Shown here: one piece after another, positions 39,340 through 47,484 of the stretch
Position numbering within the stretch: position 1 is the stretch's first letter
Layout: each line of letters opens with the position of its first letter
Virus record (IMG/VR): IMGVR_UViG_3300007351_000008
Span: 1 to 52,689 of that record
DNA from: a virus
Reading direction: 5' to 3' (one strand)
Length of the DNA stretch: 52,689 bases
Made by a program: the position numbers and the translations under genes
The notes under the pieces: model-generated
What the model was told of the DNA's origin: nothing
The model's database searches: none
Seen by the model: only the letters and a program-made list of their open reading frames with translations

Positions 39340-39577
39340 GGTCCATCCTCCTCAATCCGGTTGATGTTCTGGGGTTCGTCGAACGCTGGGTATCCGCCGA
39401 GCGGCGGGCCTTGTTCTCGCGATCAGCTCGCGTGGGCTACACATCTGCGACGCTATGCCGGGTTCGCATATGAGCGAGGTGTCCGGACTTTGAGAGCAGC
39501 AAGGTGGGGCTTTTACGCGGGGCCTTTTGGGAGTGTCCGCAGCCACGAACGCTTGCCACTCGCCAGACGACTGACGA
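39340..39577 (-). other. Non-coding gap between scaffold and capsid genes
   Basis: 238 bases without a convincing gene. It holds the palindrome CCGCCG-AG-CGGCGG (39394-39407) and a near-direct repeat GGGGCTTTT / GGGGCCTTTT (39506-39530). In a packed late operon such a gap suggests regulation of capsid expression, by promoter or RNA structure; I see no consensus promoter. Confidence 0.4.
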
Positions 39578-40450
39578 TCACTGATCGCCGTAGCGCGCCT
39601 GGAAAAGCTTGTTATATTCCTTGACCCGCAGGTCGTGGTCTGGGTGCTCCTTCTTCCACAGAGCATCCTTGTGCTTCTCGCGGAAGTCGGCGATGGCCCG
39701 GTCGAGATCGGCCGGCTGGGCCGCCTGGGGCGCGTTGCCCTTCAGCTTGGTCTCGCCCATCATCTTCTCGCCGACGCGAATCCAGGCGCGGATGGCGCGC
39801 GGATCGTTGCCGGTGCCGGATTCATCCAGCCAGCGCAGATAATCTGGGTCGGCGTACTGGCGGATGGCCTGGCGGGCGAGATCGACCTTGGCCTCGTACT
39901 GGTTGCCGTACTCGCGGCGAAGATCGCCTTCGATCTTGGCGCGCGCCTGCTTCTGGCCGGTGTGCCATGCGGAATGACGGTCGACCTGCGTCTTGACGTA
40001 GGCCTCATAAAGGTTGTTCGCCTGGCGCTTGTTGAGGCCGTTGAGGTGTGCCCAAGTGCGGAAGTTCGTCTCCGCTTCCTCATCGTAGGGAAGATCGGAG
40101 GGGAGCTCGGGGCGCTTGAACTCGTATTTGTCCGGTGCCTCTGGGCGGCCAGAGGCGGCGTACCAGCGCTGCCAGCCCTCCTCATCCTCCTCCGAGGTGG
40201 GGACGGGAACCTTCTCGCGGCCCAGAAGCTTTTCCAGGTTTTTGTAGGAGCGGCCAAGATCCTCGATCTTCGGGGCCTTGGTGTTGCGGTCCCAGAACTT
40301 CTCCGGGATGTATTCGGGGATTTCGTTTGCCTCCTGGGCGTCGGCGAGCGCCTGCTGGGCGCCGTTGAGAGGTGCGGACCCCGGTTGGGGATTGCCGCCA
40401 CCGCCTGCCGGGTTTTCCGTCAGGAGCGACGATCCTTGTGCTTCAGACAT
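39578..40450 (-). CDS. Scaffolding protein
   Basis: 290 residues, acidic, Pro/Gly-rich N-terminus, then helical. YIPEKFWDRNTKAPKIEDLG and KNLEKLLGREKV are typical of podoviral capsid-assembly scaffolds, as is the basic helical end (KKEHPDHDLRVKEYNKLFQA). Guides capsid shell assembly and then leaves. Confidence 0.85.
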   Translation of the reverse strand: MSEAQGSSLLTENPAGGGGNPQPGSAPLNGAQQALADAQEANEIPEYIPEKFWDRNTKAPKIEDLGRSYKNLEKLLGREKVPVPTSEEDEEGWQRWYAASGRPEAPDKYEFKRPELPSDLPYDEEAETNFRTWAHLNGLNKRQANNLYEAYVKTQVDRHSAWHTGQKQARAKIEGDLRREYGNQYEAKVDLARQAIRQYADPDYLRWLDESGTGNDPRAIRAWIRVGEKMMGETKLKGNAPQAAQPADLDRAIADFREKHKDALWKKEHPDHDLRVKEYNKLFQARYGDQ

Positions 40451-40476
40451 TCATGCTTCCTTGGTTTGAAACGCGC

Positions 40477-40836
40477 TCACGAATTGAGTAATCCCGCCGG
40501 CGGCCGGAAGTAGGCGGCCATCTGCTCGCGGTATTCGTTCTCGCCCATCCATTCGGCGACAGCCTCGTCGTTCTGGCGCATCGCCGCTGCGAACACCGTG
40601 GCATCGAGGTTGAGATAGCGGGCGACACGCAGAGCGAAGTTGCGCTCGCCGTTGTGGCGGGCCAACTCCATCGGATCGTTGTCCTCGAGCGGCTGAAACA
40701 CCCAGCCCCAGCCGAACAGATCGGCGATAATGCGCCGCCCCTCGGGGGTCCTGGCTATGGCCTGCCAGTCGGTGGCAAGCTGTGCGTCGCGCTGCAGGCG
40801 GCGCTTTCTATCGGCTTCCGTCTTTGGCTTGCTCAT
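40477..40836 (-). CDS. Bbp19-like phage protein
   Basis: 119 residues with RTPEGRRIIADLFGWGWVF and HNGERNFALRVARYL, the pattern of the Bbp19 family found between portal and scaffold genes of podoviruses. Role in the virion or assembly is unknown. Overlaps the upstream membrane peptide (ATGA). Confidence 0.65.
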   Translation of the reverse strand: MSKPKTEADRKRRLQRDAQLATDWQAIARTPEGRRIIADLFGWGWVFQPLEDNDPMELARHNGERNFALRVARYLNLDATVFAAAMRQNDEAVAEWMGENEYREQMAAYFRPPAGLLNS

Positions 40837-40997
40837 CTAAAGACCGCTAGGAAAAAAAGAGTTGCGGCGTTAAGGACACAAGCAAAGCTTAGCAAATAGA
40901 TGCACGTCCACTGCGCAGGACGTGGCATCACAATCGGAGGCGGCGCGCTCATTTTTTGTAGACGCTCAATCTTGCTCTTGAGCGGATCGCTGGTCAT
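40833..40997 (-). CDS. Small single-span membrane protein
   Basis: 54 residues from ATG 40997 behind AGGAGAT. A C-terminal transmembrane helix (WTCIYLLSFACVLNAATLFF). Lies between portal and Bbp19-like genes. Function unknown; the hydrophobic end is AT-rich DNA compared with its surroundings. Confidence 0.55.
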   Translation of the reverse strand: MTSDPLKSKIERLQKMSAPPPIVMPRPAQWTCIYLLSFACVLNAATLFFLAVFR

Positions 40998-41009
40998 CTA
41001 GCGGATCTC

Positions 41010-42827
41010 CTATTGCGGGGTGCCGACTTCGGCCATCATCTCGGTATCTGCGCCGGCATTGGCGGCCATGTCCTGCATGCCCTGCATGGCGCGGGGCGAG
41101 CCTTGCACCTGCGTGGCGAGGCGTCCGAGCAATCCCTGAATATCGAGGCCCTGGGCTGTGGCGGCATCGGTGATGGACTTGATCGCCTTGCCGCCGCGCT
41201 CGGCGATCTGCGCCGCGGGAACACCCATGTTTAGCGCCTGCTGACCTTGCGCCACCTGCATCGCCTGCTCGATCCCCTCATCGTCCTTGAGCAGATCGGG
41301 ATCGTTGTTGAACAGATCCCACAGCCAGGCAAAGAGTTTGTTGATGTCGACGTTTGCCTGCACGATCTGCGCTGCCACATCAGGCCCGAACATGCCGATG
41401 AGCTGCATCACCTGCACGATGCCGTTGGCCGACTGCTGCTTCTGTGCCGTGGCGATGGGTGACACGTACTCGACGGTGAACTCCTGGCCCTGGATTTCCT
41501 GCGGCGGCTGCGGCAGCAGACCTTGACGCGAGAGGATGCCGAACACGCGCTCGACCAGAGGACCGAGCATCTCGCTCTCGAGGCGGCCGATAAGCGGGCC
41601 GAAGAGGCGCATCTGCTCGGTTGTGCGCTGGATGACCTCGGTTGCCGTCATATTGGCACGGTCGGTCATCCTGAGCAGGTCGGCGTAGAAGGTGCGCAGC
41701 ACCTGCTCGCGCAATGCCTGGATGTCCTCGACGACCATCTGCACGCCCTGCAGCGACACGGGCTGCAGCATCACGCCGTCGTTGGGATTGCCGCGCCAGT
41801 AGTTTATGCCGCCGGGCTGGGTGCGGGTCTGGCCGACGACACCATCATCGCGCAGCCACATCGGAGGATCGGCCGCCTTCTGCAGCAGCTTGATCTTGGT
41901 CAAGGCCATGGCCTGCAGCATCTTCACATCGGGAAGCGCCACCATGCCCGGGCCGCGGCCGTAGATTTCGCCGGCGTACTTCGACCAGCGGGGAATGAGG
42001 TAGGGGAACTCGGGGAAGCCCGAGGTCTCGAGTTCCTCGCAGGTCTCATGCTCAAAATAGCACGAGGCCCAGGGCATGTTCTCGGTGTCCTTCTTGCCGT
42101 ACTCGCGCTCCTCGCGGGGGAACACGGCATGCACGACAACGACCATCTCGTCGTACTTCTTGTCCTCGTAGAGATCCTTGACGCGGTCGGAGATTTCCCA
42201 GCCGTGCGCCTGCTTCATCTGCATCATCTGGCGCACGGTGTAGGTGGTCTTGCGGAACACTGTGTCGACACGGCCCTCGCCGTTCTCGGCGAAAACGATT
42301 TCCGACAGCGGGCGGGCTTCGAACATCAGCCCGCCGTCATCGCGTTGCCCGACGAACAGCGCCGCAGTCCCGAACGACCCAAGATCCAGGTAGACCTCGT
42401 GCAAAGCGGTGGTGAAGTTGGTCCCCGGCTGATAGAGCCGCTGCCACATCACCTCCTCGACGTCCGCCAGGTACTTCTGCACCATGGGGCTTTCGTTGAG
42501 ATCGAGGGTTTCCCCGTTCTCGCCCAACTGGACGCCGACCATACGCAGCGAAAACCATTTCGAGGCGGGGTTGGTCGCCATGCCATGCAGGCCGGCCGCT
42601 AGCATCTCGTTGGCCATGATGCCGGTGGGGTCGAAGACCTTGGTCATCTTCTTTTCGCCGGCCGTGCGCATGCCGACGAAATCGATCTTGCGCGGGGAGA
42701 TGACCTCGCCGATCTCCTGCCAGTGCGCCTCGACGTTGGTGCGCTCGGAAGAGCCCTTCAAATCGTCAAAGCGGCGCTTCAGCCGCTCGATGAGCTCGTC
42801 GGCTTTCTTCCCCTCGGATTTTGCCAT
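41010..42827 (-). CDS. Portal (head-tail connector) protein, T7 gp8-like
   Basis: 605 residues, the normal length or slightly longer. Contains WQEIGEVISPRKIDFVGMRT, FDPTGIMANEMLAAGLHGMA, PASKWFSLRM, YLDLGSFGTAALFVGQRDDG and MTATEVIQRTTEQMRLFGPL, all typical of the head-tail connector family. Twelve copies form the DNA gateway at one capsid vertex. Starts 6 nt after the last gene of the MCG array. Confidence 0.95.
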   Translation of the reverse strand: MAKSEGKKADELIERLKRRFDDLKGSSERTNVEAHWQEIGEVISPRKIDFVGMRTAGEKKMTKVFDPTGIMANEMLAAGLHGMATNPASKWFSLRMVGVQLGENGETLDLNESPMVQKYLADVEEVMWQRLYQPGTNFTTALHEVYLDLGSFGTAALFVGQRDDGGLMFEARPLSEIVFAENGEGRVDTVFRKTTYTVRQMMQMKQAHGWEISDRVKDLYEDKKYDEMVVVVHAVFPREEREYGKKDTENMPWASCYFEHETCEELETSGFPEFPYLIPRWSKYAGEIYGRGPGMVALPDVKMLQAMALTKIKLLQKAADPPMWLRDDGVVGQTRTQPGGINYWRGNPNDGVMLQPVSLQGVQMVVEDIQALREQVLRTFYADLLRMTDRANMTATEVIQRTTEQMRLFGPLIGRLESEMLGPLVERVFGILSRQGLLPQPPQEIQGQEFTVEYVSPIATAQKQQSANGIVQVMQLIGMFGPDVAAQIVQANVDINKLFAWLWDLFNNDPDLLKDDEGIEQAMQVAQGQQALNMGVPAAQIAERGGKAIKSITDAATAQGLDIQGLLGRLATQVQGSPRAMQGMQDMAANAGADTEMMAEVGTPQ

Positions 42828-42833
42828 TGAGGC

Positions 42834-43031
42834 TTACCCGCCCAATACTGGGGCAGTTGTAGGAGCAGCGTCGGTCACGCCGCCGGCGCCTGTGAGCATG
42901 GTCGCCGAGTATCCAGAGGTGCTGGCACGGCGAGCCGCGGTCTGGCGCTCGCGCGTGGCGTCGATCTTGGAATCCCGTTCGGGGATGGGGGCTGGGGGAG
43001 CCTGGGGTTGGGGAGGCTTGCTGCCGCACAT
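42834..43031 (-). CDS. MCG-array protein 7 (VLGG-tail type)
   Basis: 65 residues from an ATG after GGGAG. MCGSKPPQPQAPPAPIPERD, then RRASTSGYSATMLTGAGGV and a TTAPVLGG end. Unlike most of the array it lacks SFGSELG; its A-T-M-L-T-G part resembles small podoviral proteins found beside the portal gene. Last gene before portal (gap 6). Confidence 0.7.
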   Translation of the reverse strand: MCGSKPPQPQAPPAPIPERDSKIDATRERQTAARRASTSGYSATMLTGAGGVTDAAPTTAPVLGG

Positions 43032-43036
43032 TCGTG

Positions 43037-43216
43037 TCAACTCCCGCTGGTTCCGCCGAGCTCGGATCCGAAGCTCGATGCGGTTGAGGTGTTTGTCTGC
43101 GGCGCCGTGGTGGTGGTGAACATGCCCGCCTGCTCCCGCCGCGAGGGCGTCGCCTGCGTCTTGACGTCGACGGCAGCCGGTGGTGTTGAGCTTTTCGAGC
43201 CTCCGCCTCCACACAT
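43037..43216 (-). CDS. MCG-array protein 6
   Basis: 59 residues from an ATG after GGAGG. Starts MCGGGGSKSSTPPAAV, has a Thr-rich middle and ends SSFGSELGGTSGS. Same N-terminal Cys and C-terminal tail as the neighbouring copies. Confidence 0.75.
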   Translation of the reverse strand: MCGGGGSKSSTPPAAVDVKTQATPSRREQAGMFTTTTAPQTNTSTASSFGSELGGTSGS

Positions 43217-43218
43217 AT

Positions 43219-43419
43219 TCAGCCTCCAAGAACGCTTGCCGTGACGCCGCCAGGCGCCGGGTTGCCGCTGCCGCCGAGCGTCTGCGGATCGACAGAGCCG
43301 TCGGCCACACGCCGCTGCGTGGCACCCGACGCTTCCGCTGCCGTATCCGCCCCACGGGTGGCGATGGTCGGATCTGGCTTGGGAGCCGGCGGGGGCGTTT
43401 GTTTCTTTCCGCCACACAT
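43219..43419 (-). CDS. MCG-array protein 5 (VLGG-tail type)
   Basis: 66 residues. MCGGKKQTPPPAPKPDP, Ala/Gly/Thr-rich middle, ending VTASVLGG instead of SFGSELG. Start overlaps the previous stop (TGATG), after GGAGG. Confidence 0.7.
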   Translation of the reverse strand: MCGGKKQTPPPAPKPDPTIATRGADTAAEASGATQRRVADGSVDPQTLGGSGNPAPGGVTASVLGG

Positions 43420-43586
43420 CAGTTCTGTCCTCCGAGCTCGGAGCCAAAGGAAGCCTGCTGGCCCTCGGGGCTCATGGTTGCAGCATTACGCACGACGCCA
43501 TCCTGATCGACGCCATAGCCCGGCTTCGCGGGCGGTGCCGGAGCAGGAGCCGGGGCGGGCGCTGCCGATTTCTTGCCGCCGCACAT
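43419..43586 (-). CDS. MCG-array protein 4
   Basis: 55 residues: MCGGKKSAAPAPAPAPAPPA, then GVDQDGVVRNAATMS and the tail ASFGSELGGQN. TGATG overlap with the previous gene and with the next. Pro-Ala repeat forms a probable extended linker. Confidence 0.75.
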   Translation of the reverse strand: MCGGKKSAAPAPAPAPAPPAKPGYGVDQDGVVRNAATMSPEGQQASFGSELGGQN

Positions 43587-43756
43587 CAGCCGGTTGCCCC
43601 CAGCTCAGAGCCGAACGAGGTCTGCGTCTGCGAATTTGTTGTCGCGGCGAGCTTCTGCTGCCCGCTCATGTCGTTCGACTTGTCGGCAACCGCAAACGGG
43701 TTGGCCTGCGGCACCACGGGAGCGGGCGTTGGGGCTTTCTTCTTGCCACCACACAT
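43586..43756 (-). CDS. MCG-array protein 3
   Basis: 56 residues: MCGGKKKAPTPAPVVPQ, polar Gln/Asn-rich middle and tail TSFGSELGATG. An upstream in-frame start would add residues read from the neighbour; the ATG after AAGGGTGA is preferred because all copies begin with Met-Cys. Confidence 0.75.
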   Translation of the reverse strand: MCGGKKKAPTPAPVVPQANPFAVADKSNDMSGQQKLAATTNSQTQTSFGSELGATG

Positions 43757-43760
43757 GGGA

Positions 43761-43952
43761 TCACCCTTGGCTAGTTCCGAGCTCGGCTCCAAAAGAAGCC
43801 GGCTTCTGGTCATCGGTGGATGAGATCACGTTGGCAGCCGCTGCCCGACGCGCCGCTTCATCGGCAGCGGCCTGGGAAGCCCGTGACGTCGACATGTCAG
43901 TGACTGGCGCCGGCGCGGGGGCAGGAGCGGATTTCTTCTTACCTCCGCACAT
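43761..43952 (-). CDS. MCG-array protein 2
   Basis: 63 residues: MCGGKKKSAPAPAPAPV, an Ala/Arg helix (ASQAAADEAARRAAAANVIS) and tail ASFGAELGTSQG. Very strong site AGGAGGTG. TGATG overlap with copy 1. Confidence 0.75.
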   Translation of the reverse strand: MCGGKKKSAPAPAPAPVTDMSTSRASQAAADEAARRAAAANVISSTDDQKPASFGAELGTSQG

Positions 43953-44158
43953 CAGGCACCTCCTGGTGTGGCAGTGGCTGATGTCGTGCCGGAAAGCTCC
44001 GAGCCGAACGACGCCTGCGAGGTCGAGACTGGGTTCTGCGCTGCCGCCAACTGCTGCTGGCTCGCCGTGCTGCCGCGATCTGCGGCGTCATAGTCGAACG
44101 TCGTCGGCGGCGTGGGCGGCGGGGGTCTCTGCTCTTTGGCCTTCGATCCGAAACACAT
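43952..44158 (-). CDS. MCG-array protein 1
   Basis: 68 residues: MCFGSKAKEQRPPPPTPPTT, a middle with DYDAADRGSTASQQQLAAAQ and tail ASFGSELSG plus 12 residues. First and most divergent N-terminus of the array (Phe for Gly). Lies 16 nt after the gp13-like gene. Confidence 0.75.
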   Translation of the reverse strand: MCFGSKAKEQRPPPPTPPTTFDYDAADRGSTASQQQLAAAQNPVSTSQASFGSELSGTTSATATPGGA

Positions 44159-44174
44159 CTCTTCGCACCCTTGC

Positions 44175-44696
44175 TCAAGCAGCGCTCTTGTCGGCGCGCA
44201 CGAAATGCGGCTCGAGAATGGCGCTGTCCTCCTCGCGCAACCAGATGAAGCGCGTGAAATCTTCCCCGTCCTTGCCGTAACGGCGCATGGTGAACTCTCG
44301 CTTGCCGCCAGCAGCCTCGATCAGCTTGTGCGCTTCCTCATAGTCGGACTTGGAATCGCAATGGATGCGATGGCCCTTGCACACCTTGAGAATCTCGTTG
44401 GCTTCCTTGCGCGCCCAGCGGACCAGCTCTATGGCGACGTTTTTGAAGTCGTCGGTGCCGAACATCCAGATGGACCACACGCCGGGCCAATCCTCGGTGA
44501 AGGCGAGAGCCGCAGCGGGCTTGCCCTTCCACCAGGCGACCTGGCCGCGGCCTAGGTTCCTGATCTGCGCATGCGCTTCCATCGCCAACTGCAAGGGATT
44601 GTCATGCGGGCGCAGGGCGTAGATCTCCGCCTTGTCGCGCTCGCGCATGTTCATGATGATGAATTCTAGGTCGTTGTAGGTGATATCGGTGAGCAT
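44175..44696 (-). CDS. T7 gp13-like / GNAT-fold virion protein
   Basis: 173 residues. LAFTEDWPGVWSIWMFGTDD, then KVCKGHRIHCDSKSDYEEAH and KDGEDFTRFIWL follow the order of an acetyltransferase-like fold, as in T7 gp13 (DUF2833), an internal virion-assembly factor. Enzymatic activity is not implied. T7 gp13 is about 138 residues, so this is longer. Confidence 0.65.
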   Translation of the reverse strand: MLTDITYNDLEFIIMNMRERDKAEIYALRPHDNPLQLAMEAHAQIRNLGRGQVAWWKGKPAAALAFTEDWPGVWSIWMFGTDDFKNVAIELVRWARKEANEILKVCKGHRIHCDSKSDYEEAHKLIEAAGGKREFTMRRYGKDGEDFTRFIWLREEDSAILEPHFVRADKSAA

Positions 44697-44746
44697 TCAG
44701 ACAGGCTCTAGCTCCGCTGGTATCCCATCCCAAAGTGTGTCGATGG

Positions 44747-46198
44747 TCAGAATGGGTTGTAATCCAGACCCGCCGATGTCTGCCTGACCTCCCGCTCGTA
44801 GGCTTCCGGGTCGTTGATCTTGAACGGGTCGTAGCTCATGTGGGCTGTGTGGCGGTGAAGATCCATCTTCATCTCGCCGCCGGCGAACGTGAGGCATAGC
44901 GCATCCGCTTTGTTGGGGCTCTTGATGCCCCGCTTCTTCATCTCGTCCTTGGACTCGATCTTCAGCTTGCCTGAGGATTCTAGCTTGTACTTTGGGGAGA
45001 CAAGCTCGCCCTTGAGAGCCAGATCCTTGGGCATGGTGACGGCGCGGGATTCAAACCACTCGCGCACCTGCCACCAGAGTTCATCCCTCAGGCGCAGATA
45101 GCGCTGCGGGTCAGCCGATGGCGCCTCGCCGACGTTGATGCCGCGTACCGGTAGACCTAATTCACGCAGGCGATCGACGACACCGCCGCCCATGCCGATC
45201 ACGTCGACATTGATGGCGGATGGCTTCATCTCCAGCGGCGTCTCGCGGTACTCGCGCACGATGACGCCGGCGGTCTGCATCAGGTCGAACTTCTTCCACT
45301 CGCGCACCGGCTCGATTAGCGTATTGCCGCGGCGTTTGGCGAGTGCGGTGGAGTCATCTCCGAACCTTGCAACGTCTAGCCCCCACACCACGGCGGACTC
45401 TGAGGGCGATACGTCGCGGTCAATGGCCGCCTCGATGAGACCAAGCGGAATGACGGCGTTGTCTTCGGAGAGCGGGAAGTTGCCTTCCACGCGCACCCGG
45501 TAGACGTTTGAATCGGCGCCGTACTCGCGTTTGATCTCTTCGACGTAGGCCGCCATGCCGGGCAGGGCAACCGAGGTGCAGGGAACGTGGAACGGCTCCC
45601 AGCTCGCGGCATTCTCATGGAACGCGCGGTAGAAGTACCCTTCCGGCCGCGTCGGGTTCCCGCACATGACAACCATGGCGTTGGCGCCGGTGAGGGCGCC
45701 GCCTGCGGTCTCGAAGATGATGTCCTCGATGCCCGAGGCCTCTTCGATCACGAACAGCAGGTTTTCAGAGTGGAACCCCTGCAATGCCTCCGGCCGCTCC
45801 GGACGAGCGGTACGCGCGACCGCGAACGCGCCCTCCGGGTCGGCCTTGATGGAAACGCGCTCCACCGAGACTTCGATCATGTCCTTGAGGAAGTCGGGGA
45901 GCTCGCGCCACCATTTGGCGACCTCGGCCCACACGACATCCCGCAACTGGTCTTGAGAGTTGGCGGTAACAGGGATCTTACACGGACGGTGGAACAACAG
46001 GAACCACAGGATCAGCCAGGCTTCGAAGGCCGACTTGCCGACACCATGGCCGGCGCGGATGGCGATGCGGCGTTTGCCGTTGCCGATCGCCTCGAGCACA
46101 TCTTCCTGCCAGGGCTGCGGCTTAGCCCTCAGAGCCTCTTTCACGAACAGGAGCGGGGATAGCTTCCACGCGCGGACCTTCTGTTGCCAGAGCTCCAT
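44747..46198 (-). CDS. terL: Terminase large subunit
   Basis: 483 residues. ATPase with Walker A AGHGVGKS (49-56), Walker B LLFVIEEAS (about 147-155) and a coupling motif with VVMCGNPTRPEG. The nuclease domain has acidic residues in WGLDVARFGDD, INVDVIGMGGG and NKADAL, an RNase H-like set. Drives DNA into the capsid and cuts it. Overlaps the small subunit by 77 nt. Confidence 0.95.
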   Translation of the reverse strand: MELWQQKVRAWKLSPLLFVKEALRAKPQPWQEDVLEAIGNGKRRIAIRAGHGVGKSAFEAWLILWFLLFHRPCKIPVTANSQDQLRDVVWAEVAKWWRELPDFLKDMIEVSVERVSIKADPEGAFAVARTARPERPEALQGFHSENLLFVIEEASGIEDIIFETAGGALTGANAMVVMCGNPTRPEGYFYRAFHENAASWEPFHVPCTSVALPGMAAYVEEIKREYGADSNVYRVRVEGNFPLSEDNAVIPLGLIEAAIDRDVSPSESAVVWGLDVARFGDDSTALAKRRGNTLIEPVREWKKFDLMQTAGVIVREYRETPLEMKPSAINVDVIGMGGGVVDRLRELGLPVRGINVGEAPSADPQRYLRLRDELWWQVREWFESRAVTMPKDLALKGELVSPKYKLESSGKLKIESKDEMKKRGIKSPNKADALCLTFAGGEMKMDLHRHTAHMSYDPFKINDPEAYEREVRQTSAGLDYNPF

Positions 46199-46622
46199 CG
46201 ATCACCTTGTGCTCGGTTGCCTCGGCGAGAGACCGGATGTAATCCTCGAACGCCACGTTGATGGTCACCGTCTGGTTGATGTCGGTGGTGGTGCGCTCGC
46301 CGTAGGTCTTGGGCTTCTCTTTGCCCATCTGCCATTTCTCGGCGTCGATCATCACCCGGGCAGCGGCTGGGTCTAAAGCGCCGAGCCGCACCTGGTCGCT
46401 GATCCAATCGATGTAGTCTTGTCTTGCATCAGCACGCTCTTCGCGCGCGCGCGCGAAATTGTCGCTGAAATCACGATAAACACGCTTCCAGCGGTACAGC
46501 GTCGACTTGTCCGGCATTCCCTCCATGGCGCATATCTCGGCCACAGGGACGCGGTTGGCGACGAGTTCGCAGATTTGCTCGCCGAGTTCTGCGCTGTAGA
46601 TAGACGGACGCCCACGAGACAT
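46122..46622 (-). CDS. terS: Terminase small subunit
   Basis: 166 residues. N-terminal helix-turn-helix (AELGEQICELVANRVPVAEI, then GMPDKSTLYRWKRVY) for DNA recognition, a charged central helix for oligomerisation and a C-terminal part. Directly upstream of and overlapping terL. Its start overlaps the previous stop (TGATG). Confidence 0.9.
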   Translation of the reverse strand: MSRGRPSIYSAELGEQICELVANRVPVAEICAMEGMPDKSTLYRWKRVYRDFSDNFARAREERADARQDYIDWISDQVRLGALDPAAARVMIDAEKWQMGKEKPKTYGERTTTDINQTVTINVAFEDYIRSLAEATEHKVIDGALATEGPRVEAIPAPVRERGSEG

Positions 46623-46864
46623 CAGTGCACCCGGTCCTTCTTGGCATACACAAAGGAAGCACTATCGAGGAACGTGAAGCCGCCGTAGCAGAAGGCGGCC
46701 CATGTCTCCATGATCTCGTGATGGCTTTCCTTGCGGACCTCATCGCGCCAGCGGGTGAAGTCTTCTCTTGGCATGAGGATGCCGATGGCACCGGGGTCTA
46801 TGCCCTCTTCGGCGAGACGCTCATGGAAGGAGCGCAGGGCTTCGCAGATGCTAGTTGTTCGCGC
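46622..46864 (-). CDS. Hypothetical late protein
   Basis: 80 residues: helix SICEALRSFHERLAEEG, LMPREDFTRWRDEVRKESHH, and aromatic end. Start at ATG 46864 inside the end of the previous gene. No family recognised; possible packaging accessory from its place ahead of terS. Confidence 0.55.
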   Translation of the reverse strand, partial: ARTTSICEALRSFHERLAEEGIDPGAIGILMPREDFTRWRDEVRKESHHEIMETWAAFCYGGFTFLDSASFVYAKKDRVH

Positions 46865-47027
46865 CATGGACGATGCGTTGCCAGCGGTTGGCGTTGATGG
46901 GGACCACCTTGTCACCGGGTGACAGGTCTTCGGGGCGGGCGATGTCGACCTCCTTACGCTCCTTGTCGAAGCGCATGGCGTAGTCCTCGACACCTGAGAG
47001 CGCGATGAGGATATCCCAGACGGTCAT
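46851..47027 (-). CDS. Small late protein, first gene of the late operon
   Basis: 58 residues from ATG 47027 behind AAGGAAA. MTVWDILIALSGVEDYAMRF, then acidic/basic residues with DLSPGDKVVPINANRWQRIV. Compact small domain; no family recognised. Confidence 0.55.
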   Translation of the reverse strand: MTVWDILIALSGVEDYAMRFDKERKEVDIARPEDLSPGDKVVPINANRWQRIVHGANN

Positions 47028-47055
47028 CGTGGGTTTCCTTTTTGCGAGCGTGGTC

Positions 47056-47100
47056 GAAGGGCGATGCCCCGGAGGTGCCCCATGTCGGGCATCGCCCTTC
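47056..47100. other. 14-bp perfect stem-loop at the head of the late operon
   Basis: GAAGGGCGATGCCC (47056-47069) and GGGCATCGCCCTTC (47087-47100) around a 17-nt loop, just upstream of the first late gene. No U-run in either direction. Could be part of the packaging recognition site or an RNA regulator. Confidence 0.6.
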
Positions 47101-47205
47101 TATTCGCGGTGTCGACGGCCACGAATGGAATTTGGCTTTGTCAGCAGGTGCCAATGTTCCCGTTCAGGCGCTTTTGGCCTTTGGCAGGGGGTGACAGACG
47201 GAATT

Positions 47206-47221
47206 GTTCCCGTTCGGGAAC
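47206..47221. promoter_or_regulatory. Palindrome GTTCCCG-TT-CGGGAAC
   Basis: Perfect 7-bp arms. TGTTCCCGTTC occurs both at 47155-47165 and 47205-47215, 50 bp apart, as expected for two binding sites on one face of the helix. Regulator unknown. Confidence 0.5.
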
Positions 47222-47399
47222 TGGACTCCATCTCGTCGCAAAGTCGGAAAACGAACAGTGCTGCGCTTTGGTATTTCCAGTCTACCTGGGGCATCTTTCC
47301 TCCGGCCCATCGTTTTTCCATGCAGCAACAGCCCTTCAGCGTCGAATAAGGGTGCGGGGCTTTGCTGATTTGGGAGGTTCGAATTGGGCTAGAAATGCA

Positions 47400-47437
47400 A
47401 ATTGCCTCACGGGCTTTTTGAGGCTCCGGAGGCAATT
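47400..47437. other. Stem-loop AATTGCCTC / GAGGCAATT
   Basis: 9-bp perfect arms (47400-47408, 47429-47437), 20-nt loop, just downstream of the late promoter on the minus strand, so it would be in the early part of the late leader RNA. Confidence 0.5.
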
Positions 47438-47455
47438 CAACAGCTAACAATCAAA

Positions 47456-47484
47456 TCAATACCGTGTAATCACGGGAAAGTCAA
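47456..47484 (-). promoter_or_regulatory. Candidate late/terminase promoter with operator in spacer
   Basis: On the minus strand TTGACT (47479-47484), 17-nt spacer, TATTGA (47456-47461). The spacer contains CCGTG-TAAT-CACGG (47462-47475), including GTAATCAC, the motif repeated around the ribbon-helix-helix gene. A bound regulator would block late transcription. Confidence 0.6.

Noticed and set aside
41523-42602. 359-codon rightward open frame opposite the portal gene
   Set aside because: Antisense shadow (His/Leu/Gly-rich); portal protein on the minus strand is certain.
47064-47450. Open frames of 116-127 codons on both strands upstream of terminase
   Set aside because: Composition not coding-like, no ribosome sites, and they run across palindromes and stem-loops; treated as control region.
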